A stretch of 64,000 nucleotides of DNA from contig JAGSHN010000027.1 of NCBI GenBank assembly GCA_029855935.1, positions 121,348-185,347 on the forward strand, written 5' to 3'. The DNA is from Candidatus Thorarchaeota archaeon (GTDB lineage: Archaea > Asgardarchaeota > Thorarchaeia > Thorarchaeales > Thorarchaeaceae). Numbering within the stretch: the first letter of the stretch is position 1; each line of letters starts with the position of its first letter. The notes under the pieces were generated by a model. That model was not told the DNA's origin and made no database searches. It saw only the letters and a list, made by a program, of their open reading frames with translations. Made by a program: the position numbers and the translations under genes. Of this stretch, positions 46,860 through 55,500 are shown one piece after another.

Positions 46860-47042
46860 ATGAGCGATGAAAAGGAAAAAGTCTACAAGGTCTTTGTCGA
46901 GGCCGGAAAGCCCCTGCGACCAGGTGAGGCAGCGGAGCTTGCTGGTCTTGAGAAGACAAAGGTGTCCAAGATCATCAAGGAGCTGAAGAAGGAGGGCAGA
47001 ATACACTCGCCCAAACGCTGCTACTATGCCCCGAAGGAGTGA
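46860..47042 (+). CDS. 60-residue winged-helix DNA-binding protein
   Basis: A minimal wHTH: 'KVYKVFVEAGKPLRPGEAAELAG' (helices 1-2), 'LEKTKVSKIIKELKKEGRI' (recognition helix) and a short wing ending 'KRCYYAPKE'. Such short, single-domain proteins occur in many archaea and some bacteria. A ribosome-binding site ('aaggagtgagagagaaag') precedes it. It may bind the 20-base inverted repeat located 44 bases downstream (47086-47105), which would control the Pro/Trp micro-gene; this is inference from proximity. Confidence 0.85.
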   Translation: MSDEKEKVYKVFVEAGKPLRPGEAAELAGLEKTKVSKIIKELKKEGRIHSPKRCYYAPKE

Positions 47043-47085
47043 GCTCATAAGGTTCGGACGACCTAGACGGCACCCTTCCCAACGT

Positions 47086-47105
47086 GTATCGAGTCAACTC
47101 GATAC
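47086..47105. promoter_or_regulatory. 20-base inverted repeat, possible operator
   Basis: 'gtatcgagt-ca-actcgatac' is a perfect 9-base inverted repeat with a 2-base spacer, ending 13 bases before the TATA-like 'cctattaagc' (47119-47128). Size and symmetry suit a dimeric wHTH protein. It could instead be a hairpin at the 3' end of the upstream gene, but no T-run follows. Confidence 0.45.
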
Positions 47106-47118
47106 GTGGGGTCAGCGG

Positions 47119-47128
47119 CCTATTAAGC
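47119..47128 (+). promoter_or_regulatory. TATA-like box of Pro/Trp micro-gene
   Basis: 'cctattaagc' implies transcription start near 47150 and a ~105-base 5' leader before ATG 47256. Confidence 0.45.
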
Positions 47129-47221
47129 TCCACGTGTGACATAGGGAGTTGATCCAGTGGCAATGCCAGTGGATGCCTATTTTGCGTAGGAGGCTTGACT
47201 CCAACTATCCGCACGTGACAA

Positions 47222-47250
47222 TCACGCTCTCCTCTCACAAGAGAGCGTGA
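47222..47250 (+). promoter_or_regulatory. Perfect 10-bp hairpin at start of Pro/Trp micro-gene
   Basis: 'tcacgctctc' / 'gagagcgtga' with a 9-base loop. It ends 5 bases before ATG 47256 and contains the alternative GTG start (47247), so in RNA it would sit over the ribosome-binding region. It may regulate translation of the micro-gene. Confidence 0.5.
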
Positions 47251-47255
47251 CAAAA

Positions 47256-47429
47256 ATGACGGCAACGAACGTCTCATCCGACTTTCCGGACCTCCCGGAT
47301 CCTCTCCCTTGGGAGGCGATGCCAGAGACCCCAGAGCCAGTGACTCCGTGGGAGGCAATGCCTGATCTTCCAGACCCCCTCCCCTGGAAGGCAATGCCGG
47401 AGACCCCAGAGCCAGTGACTCCTTGGTGA
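47256..47429 (+). CDS. 57-residue Pro/Trp-rich repeat micro-protein
   Basis: ATG 47256 (GTG 47247 in the same frame would add three residues). After 11 residues the protein is two copies of a 25-residue unit beginning 'DLPDPLPW' and containing 'EAMPETPEPVTPW'; the second copy ends the protein at Trp. It is acidic, with 16 Pro, 4 Trp and a single Lys, and no membrane segment. The gene has its own TATA-like box, inverted repeat, leader hairpin and terminator, which argues that it is expressed. I do not recognise any family. Minus-strand ORFs over the same DNA are Gly/Ser shadows. It could be a secreted-peptide-like, binding or leader peptide; unknown. Confidence 0.5.
   Translation: MTATNVSSDFPDLPDPLPWEAMPETPEPVTPWEAMPDLPDPLPWKAMPETPEPVTPW
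47289..47426 (+). repeat. 75-bp tandem repeat within micro-gene
   Basis: Copy 1 (47289-47363) and copy 2 (47364-47426, lacking the last four codons) encode DLPDPLPW(E/K)AMPETPEPVTPW. Several differences are at silent codon positions, suggesting selection on the peptide rather than fresh duplication. Confidence 0.7.
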
Positions 47430-47453
47430 GCGGATTCATAGGGTCGCAGGACG

Positions 47454-47492
47454 CAGAGGGCGCCCTCTGGCCCTATCCCCTCCCCTTTTTTT
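47454..47492 (+). terminator. Terminator after Pro/Trp micro-gene
   Basis: The perfect palindrome 'cagagggcgccctctg' (47454-47469) is followed by 'cctcccctttttttctc' with a 7-T run, a classic transcription stop 25 bases after the micro-gene. Confidence 0.6.
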
Positions 47493-47536
47493 CTCAAAGT
47501 TGATTAGGCCGAAGCCCAATCGGGAATCGACCCCCC

Positions 47537-49528
47537 ATGGATACTGGCCTTGGCTCGCTGCCCGTTAGAGCATACGTTGAGCGGACACCATACGACGCCA
47601 GTCTCAAATGGACACTGAAGGGGCCAACAATCGATGTGCCCTATGGGCCTGATGATGACGTCTTCATCATCCTCAGGCACAAGGTGCTTCCTCAGAGCGA
47701 TGGCTCATCAAAAGCCGTCCCTATGAGGCATCCCGTGCGAGTTCTCCTGACTCCATTTCTGATGAAATGGAGGCCGTATGTCAAGAGACTCACTGGGCCT
47801 GACCTGATGTATCCTCCAAGTAGCGAGAACTGGGCCACCCGCATGGTGGGCGCATCCACAATGGGGCTATTCGTGCTCCAGCAGACTGTCGATGATGAGC
47901 GCCTGTGGCTCACTGTACTGGACAGGGAGGGGGCAGTACACGAGGCCCATCTGATTGAACCGTATGAGGCGCCAGTCCTGGAGATGGAGGACGACTGGCT
48001 CGTGCTGATGAAACGATGGGACGAGATTCACCATGGGGGAGCATTGAAGGCAATGGCTGACATCCGGAAGTTGCTTGACGGTCCCCCGCCATCTTGGCGT
48101 GACCTCGCCCTCATAACAAGAGGCGCCCCCGTTGAGTCAGTCGAGATTGGTGCATCTATGCGCGAGACATTGCAGAGACTTGTCCCCAGCGAGCTGGGAG
48201 CCCAGATACGGGAGGAGACAATGGCTGCCCTTGCTTGGGTCGTCCGAAGGGGCCAGGAGAGGGGAGACCCTGTCGAGGTATTTCACAAGATTGGTGTGAC
48301 CAAGTGGTTTAGAAGCCTTCTGTTCGTATTCCAGTGGTGCGCGGTCGAGGGTATCAATCCCCCACCAGTGTTGGGAATTCTTCACGATGCTGTACGTGAG
48401 GGTGGGCTCAGCCCGTGGCTGTCTCGATCCTTCTCCATAAAGAGCGCCGCTGAGCTGATTGCCTTCGACAGGATTAGGGCGTCTATTCCAGAACGAGCAG
48501 AGAGGGTCTCAAGATACTCAAGAAACCTCACTAGAAGAGAGGGGGTCAGCCTTGCCCTCCCGGTCACGAAGAAAGAGGCGGCATCATCGGTTGAGAGGAT
48601 GCAGGACAGACTCGCTCTGCTGGCAATGGGGTACCATGTCCGTGTGCTTCTCATACCCCAGTCCGTTGGTCTCGTCGGGATATTGTCCCTCTCTCCAGCA
48701 TTCAGATGGCCGCACGAGCACATGGCATGGTCAGCATTTCTCTCTGGAGAGATTCCCAGCCTGAGATTCATCCAATACATCCTCGTTCCGCCATCCGCGA
48801 TAGAGACGCTGAAACGCGAGCTGAGCAACTCGTTCGAGGTCGGATGGACTGGCTATGTGACGAACGAGGCGCTGATGTACAGGAGAACTGGGACGTGGGA
48901 GTTCCGCAAGTCGAGAATCCTCCGCGCCCTTGGGACCGAGAGAAGCAGAAAAGACCTCGTGCGGCTGATTGGGGGCGCCTCGTCCCGCACGGTTGTCCAC
49001 CTTGATGACGAAGAAGTGAAAGCACTGGATGTTGCATCCAACAACCTGTTCTTGGCCCTCACAGAACTTGAGGAGTTCCAGAGAGTCTACGGTTTCACGA
49101 GCGAGCACCTTGAGGAGATACTGGACCGACTCTATCAGAAGCGAGTGATCGATGTCAGCTATAGAAGCTCGCTTCACGGTCTGACATCTGTACTCCTCCA
49201 CGTGACGGGCGAGCCTGGTGTCGTCCGTTCTGCTGTTCTTGCTCTCATGCGCCACTCCACATCCGCGCTAGGTGCTCTGTCTGGTGATGAGAGAGAGGGC
49301 GTCGTCATCCTCAAGGCCCGGCCCGAGGAGGCCCCATACCTGCTGGGTGATCTTCCTCGCGAGGCCGAGAAACGCGGCATAAGGATTCGCGCAGCACGGG
49401 TGGCGGCATACCGAAGCTATCTGAACAGCATCCTGACGAGGATTCACAGGCCTGACGGTACTTGGAAGGACGACGTGTCAATGGTCGTCAGGCAGCGATA
49501 CAGGTTCAGGCTCAGACCCAAGTCGTAG
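47537..49528 (+). CDS. Large uncharacterised protein with C-terminal HTH-like segment
   Basis: 663 residues, no signal peptide or membrane span. The N-terminal ~170 residues are beta-rich, the middle is helical, and the last ~150 residues contain a probable HTH ('TSEHLEEILDRLYQKRVI') followed by an alpha/beta segment ('VTGEPGVVRSAVLALMRHS' to 'AYRSYLNSILTRIHRPDG'), reminiscent of HTH-plus-ligand-binding layouts such as Lrp/AsnC. The C-terminal half resembles in order and spacing that of the 58381 gene on the other side of the giant surface-protein gene. No family recognised. Convergent with the giant gene (8 bases). Confidence 0.65.
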   Translation: MDTGLGSLPVRAYVERTPYDASLKWTLKGPTIDVPYGPDDDVFIILRHKVLPQSDGSSKAVPMRHPVRVLLTPFLMKWRPYVKRLTGPDLMYPPSSENWATRMVGASTMGLFVLQQTVDDERLWLTVLDREGAVHEAHLIEPYEAPVLEMEDDWLVLMKRWDEIHHGGALKAMADIRKLLDGPPPSWRDLALITRGAPVESVEIGASMRETLQRLVPSELGAQIREETMAALAWVVRRGQERGDPVEVFHKIGVTKWFRSLLFVFQWCAVEGINPPPVLGILHDAVREGGLSPWLSRSFSIKSAAELIAFDRIRASIPERAERVSRYSRNLTRREGVSLALPVTKKEAASSVERMQDRLALLAMGYHVRVLLIPQSVGLVGILSLSPAFRWPHEHMAWSAFLSGEIPSLRFIQYILVPPSAIETLKRELSNSFEVGWTGYVTNEALMYRRTGTWEFRKSRILRALGTERSRKDLVRLIGGASSRTVVHLDDEEVKALDVASNNLFLALTELEEFQRVYGFTSEHLEEILDRLYQKRVIDVSYRSSLHGLTSVLLHVTGEPGVVRSAVLALMRHSTSALGALSGDEREGVVILKARPEEAPYLLGDLPREAEKRGIRIRAARVAAYRSYLNSILTRIHRPDGTWKDDVSMVVRQRYRFRLRPKS

Positions 49529-49536
49529 CCCGCAAT

Positions 49537-52500
49537 CTATTCCAGCTCGTCAAGATGCCGGCTATCGTCATCGCCCCCGTCGTCTGCCAATTTGTCAATG
49601 CTGTCATCCCAGTCCACTGGCAGACGTGACAGGGCCACGTTCATCCTATTTCGGACTACGACTCCGAGGAGAGTAATCATAGGAATACTGATGAAGACAG
49701 GCAATGGGGTAAGGCCGATTCCCAAGCTGGACCCCATTGTGCTCACGGCCACGCTCACCGAATTTGCCACGTCCCCGAGGACAGGAACATCTTCGATTGT
49801 GACATCTATGATGTATTCGCCCTCCGTTGGCGGTGAGAATGTTACAGGCAGCAGTGAACTGGATTCGATTGTTCGATCAAGAGTCTTGAGCAAAGAGCCG
49901 TCCGGACCAAAGATTGCCACCTGAAGACTAGTGTTCCACCCGGGTGCAACACCCGCGATCTCGATTGAGAGAGACACTCTCATCTCTTGGCCTGCAAAGG
50001 CGTTCTCAACACTGAGGACTTCAACTGTGACAGTGGGGCGGACCACAACCTCCATAGTCTCAGTGGTCGAGTTGAAGTCGTCAGATCCCGCATACTCCAC
50101 GCTCACAGTCAGTACGCCTGCCACAGGAGGATAGAACTCCGTCCGCACCGTACCAGTGATATCGGTCTCCTCCGTCAGGACAATCTCATCGCCATACTGG
50201 GGCCGGACCCTAATGACCAGCGTCGCACTGCCGATTCCTCCAAGCGGGCCCCTCAGTCGTGCAGAGACGGGAATGCTGGTCCCGAACTCAGACTCTGCGG
50301 GAATATCGACTTCCATCTCGGTGAGATATCGCACCCGCAGCACGACAGAGAGATTTGCCTGACTGTAGTAGCTGGTGCCGGAGAACACTGCCGTGAGAGT
50401 GTACTCTCCCGGCGTCCCAGGAGTCCACGTGATGTCAGCCTCCTCAATGTCAGTCAGGTTGAAGTCCAAGCCCGAGGTCAACACTCCACCAAGCAACTGC
50501 CGACCATCAGGGTCGAAGACACTCACCGTCAAATGGCCAGCCCACACGGTCGCGTTGAGGAGATCGTGGACCGCTATGACAACTTCGTGCTGCCAACCCA
50601 CAATACCCGGGAGATCCGACTCCAGCAGACAGAGGGCCGTTTCTGCAGTGACTGTGAAGTCTAGGGTGGCGGTTGAGCCCAGCCGCAGACTGGAACCGGG
50701 TACCGTGACGAGGAGGCTGTAGTCTCCAACATCGAGACCGCGAAGGCTCAGCTCTACACAGGTCTCATTGAGTATCAAGCGGGATGTCACATTCACAGGG
50801 TCCAATCCCCGCAGAAGTGTCACCGTCAGGCCAACCTCTGTGGGACCGAGAGGCACGCGGGACTCATCATAGACTCGAATCACAATCTCCTCGTCAGTAG
50901 AGCGGTGAATCGCCGTGGGTCCCGTTATCTCGGGAGAAGTGGTTCCCATCACGAACACCTCGACCACCGTGCTCGCCGGATGGTAGTGATCTGTGCCGTC
51001 AAAGACTATGAAGAGAGAGTAGTTGCCCATTAGCGGAAACTCGATTGTGAGGTTCTCCGGCGTGGTCCCGGACTGCACGAGGGCTCCCTCGATAAGCAGT
51101 CCCCTACTCTGATGATAGGCGAGATACCTCATCGTGAATCCCTCAAGAACTCCGCCATCGAGGTCGGTGAGCAGCAGGCTGAGCCTCAGTGGCACATCAC
51201 CCGCAACCACCTGCTCCTCTGAGATGTCGACCAGAACGACTCTCACCCCGAAGCGCACATCGATGGTTCTCTCCGCAGAGTCGGCAAGATACACTCCAAG
51301 GCCCTCGAAAGTGACCACAAAGTGCCACTCGCCCTCAGAGAGAAGCACCTGTTCCCACCTGCAGTACCCTGTCGCATTCGTTGCAACCGTCTCAGAGATC
51401 GTCGAACCGTCAGGGCCCTGGGCGAGGAAGGTGATGTTGCTTCCGCTCATTGGTGTGCCCGTGTGATCCAGAAGAAGTACTACGGCGCTCAGCGTGTCAC
51501 CCACCTCAAGATCGTCCGTGATGGACAGGATGGTCAGGTTTGTACGCGAATAGGCAATCCACTGACTGCTGAACGAGAAGGAATGAACGTATCTTGAGCC
51601 GGACGAGTCGACAAGCACAGTGTACAGACCGGGTTCGCTCACGGTGGTATCCACGGTCGCAATCCCGTCCACGGTCGTGATGGTCACGGCGTCCGACCAA
51701 GTGCCGAGTCGGACAGGGTCGCCGTACGGGTCGAGAAGCGAGATTGTCACGGACAGACCGTCAATCGCCCCGCCCAGCTCGTCATAGAGGTGGACATTCA
51801 GAACAACAGGCTCGGTAGCACAGGGCGGTTCGGGACTCACGACAACGTTCACTGTGGCGTCAGTCATCACGGTCAGCTGCTGCTGTACGTCGCCGCCCAA
51901 CATGTACTGGTCATCCGCAGGACCAGCCCGAGCAACGAGCGGGCCCACTGCCATGTCGACAGTGACCATTGCCGACACGTACCCGGTGCTGTTCGTGGTC
52001 AGTGATGAGGACCACACCGGAACGAGGTCTACTCCAAGCAGTTCGACCAACACCGTGATGCCCGCGCAGTCTGCGGCGTCCAGCCTATACGTGAGGTCGA
52101 CCGAGTCTGCGAACTCTATGCTCTCGGAGGACAGTATGAGCTGGCCATCTACAATCTCCATCACCGAGACCGACGCAGAGGAGGAGTTCTGATGATAGTA
52201 ATCATCGCCCAGATGCATTGCGATCACTGTGATTCGACCCCGCAAGTTCAGCACCCACTCGACCACGACAGGAACATTGGAGGTCACAATTGTCTCTTCG
52301 TGGAGAGACACTCCGTCCTGCTCAAACCGCACACTCACATTCCTTCCCACAACGGGATCACCGACCTCGTCGGTGACATAGACGCTGACGCGCAGTGTGT
52401 CGTTTGAATAGGAGGAGATGGGTGCCTCAAGGAACACGTCGGGGACACAGTATATCCTCAGGGGGATGCTGGTCTGGGAGGCGGCATTTGTATCATCTCC

Positions 52501-55500
52501 TGAGAACGTGACATTGATGACAAAATCGCCAACAGTACTCATCTCGAAGAGGAATGAAACACTACCGTCCTGCGCAGTCTGTCCAGTGGAGGACAGGTAC
52601 AGCGTGCCATTCGACCACAGAATCTCTGTGCGAATGGTGGCACCTACGAGCGCAGAGTCCCTCCAGTCCGTCAGAACGACGAGAATACCGACCGTCGAGT
52701 TCTGCAGGACAGGTGCCTGAGGTGCGTCAACAGAGAGGGTCGTGATCCCCAGCACATGTACGTTGGCCGAGCTCTTGGAGGCACTGAGGTAGCCCTGGGC
52801 TGGCACGGAGATGTTGACCTGCAACTCGCCAGGATGGGTGAGATTGAGTCCAACCAAGATGGTGCCTGTTGGGTCTGTCACATTGTCGGCCTTGAGTATG
52901 AGGGTAGCATCAAGATGCACCTCAATCTCCACAGTGCAATTTGAGATTGCCTCACCAAGACTGTCAGTCAGAGAAACACTTACGGTGGAGCGGCCTGGTG
53001 CAACGGGATTCTTGGGCATATCAATCATCATTGCAGCCGTGTCGGACACCGCAATCGAGGTGTTCGTCATAGAGGAGGCGTACCAGCCCTGCTGAGGTAT
53101 GACCACAACAACTGCGGCCTCACCGCGCTGACCGGGTGTCCAATTGGCCCTGGCGATGCCCGAGTCCGTGACCAAGAGTGCTGCCACCTCGGCAACACCA
53201 CTCGGTCCCGTCACGGTGACGTTGGTCTGAAGCTGGTCAACTGGGTCTCCCAGGTTGTCCTCTACTGTCACCACGATGATGGATATCTCTCCCACAGAGG
53301 GTGCTGGGTCGACAGTGATCGTGACAGTCAGGGGGATGTACACACTGACAATGGATGATGTCGACGATGGCCCGAGCGAGGGTGAGCCCGCGTAGGAGCC
53401 CGCAACCTCGTATTGTCCCGCTGTCTCAGTCGACCACACAAATGTGGCCACGCCATTGTCATCTGTCGTGACGTCTGTCTCAAGGACGACAGTGGAGGGG
53501 AGGAACGTGACCGTCACGTGAATGATCTGACCAACCACCCGCACACCTGCAGTGTCGGTGAGATTGAATCGAGTCGTGAGCGTGTCGGTCACGAGTGCCT
53601 CCCCGGGAAGACCTGTCGCCGTCAGGGTGGTGACTGAATACGACGTGAACTCGGAGGAGTTGGAGGCCTTGGTGTAGTAGTCTTCGCCTCCAAACTCCGC
53701 TGAGAACACGTACTGGCCATTCTCGCCTAGATATGCTGTGATGGAGGCCAGTCCCAGCTCATTGGTTCTCAGGGGGGCGACCACTACAGTCTGGGAGCTG
53801 GGCGAGACAAGCTTGAGGGTGATGTCGAGGCCAGAGACTACCCCTCCTGAGGAGTCTCTAATGCGCACCTCTAGCGTCACGTTAGTGTACTGATCGTACT
53901 GCCCTGCATTTAGCATCTCGATGACGACTGGTTCCTCCACTACGATCTGGCCGCTCGTCTCTGACGGGGCAAGACTCCGGTTTCCATCGAACGTTATGGT
54001 GAAGTTGTAGACACCTCTTTCCCCCGGCGTCCACACGAATGCACCTGTTCGGTCGTCGGCCGAATAGACGGGCGAACCATTGGAGTCTGTGATTGTGATG
54101 TGAACCCATTGCCCAGAGAGAGCTGAGTCGTTGGCCAAGACTCGTAGTGTCCAGTTCACTGACACAGCGTCGCCCAAGAGGGTCGTGAGGTTCGACAAGG
54201 TCTCAACATAGGTGGGCTCCGGCTCAAACAGCTCAAGCCAATCTGACAGTATGAGGGAGTCACAGTAAGGTCGCTCAAGGAGCACCGACAGGTTGTATCG
54301 TCCGGCCGTCAGATTGTCAGTGGGTAGACTCAGCACGAGAGGCGACGCATTGCAATAGGACCACTGGTGAGCGCCGTCGGCTCCGGTGAGTGACACCGTT
54401 GCATTCGTTGTTCCAGCTGGCCGGCCAGTCGTGAGCTCCCAGCTCACAAGACCTGTTATCGGGCTGCCGATGCGATAGTCGTGTCTATCGAGAGCCATCT
54501 CGCCCGTGAGCGTACCGTTGACTGTCGTCTCCAGGCGACTAGTTGCCCAGATGGCACCATAGTCCTCCACCCGTAGATACAGCACTGCCGGTCCGAGATC
54601 ATCAGCGTCGTCCGGGACGTGGATGACCAGATTGTCCTTCGGACTCACGTTCCCAAATGACGACCATTGCCCGAACGCATAGAGAACAACGGTGGAGTTG
54701 CCCGGGCTTGACGAGATTGATACATTGATGTCCGCAGTGGATCCTAGATGAACGACTGTTTCGACAACTGCTGAGAGCGACCGGGGGTCTGGCTCCCACG
54801 CCTTGACCCGAAGACCCAGTACCGAGAGCATCCGCGAGATGATGCTGGTGTACAGTGGCTGGTATAGGATTGTCGCGTTGAACCACCCTGTGTCCTTCAT
54901 CGACGGACCAAGAGATGAGAGGGCCGCATCGGGGTCAATCACGCTGGCGACGTCAATGGAGATTAGCCCAGAGGATGCCAGCAGTCCCACAGTCAATGAG
55001 TCGAACCCGACTGCCAGAAGGTCGGAGTAGTTGATGCGTGCTTGGATTGTGGAGATAATCTGTGAGGCCATACTGCTGTTCAGGAGACCCAGTCGTAGGG
55101 CCGCCCGGGTCGACAGGTAGTCTATGGCCTGAGGGACTCGACAATACGGACGAAGGGTCCAACCGTCCCGCGACCAGTAGCCATCGCGATACTCTGCCAG
55201 TACGGCTGCTCTCAGCTCATCGGGATAGGGAATCTTCGACAATGAGCCCATCAGGTACAGCGTCTCGACTGCTGCAACAGAGTATTGCATATGAGCGGGA
55301 CCGGGCAGACGTGCATTCCTGAAGTGGCCATCGGCGCTCTGCGAGCCGGTGAGATAGTCAATCACATCAGATCTCTCAGCGGCAGTCAGCTCACGATACA
55401 GATGGTATGACGACTCCACACCAAAGTACTGTGTCCACACGCTCTTCATTCGAAACTGGCTCGGCGAGAACTCGGGTGAGGCGAGGAAGGACATGTTGGA

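Noticed and set aside
47222-47497. 91-residue minus-strand Gly/Ser repeat ORF (and 46975-47439) over the micro-gene
   Set aside because: Its repeats are the reverse reading of the plus-strand Pro/Trp repeats; TATA-like box, hairpin and T-run all point to the plus strand.
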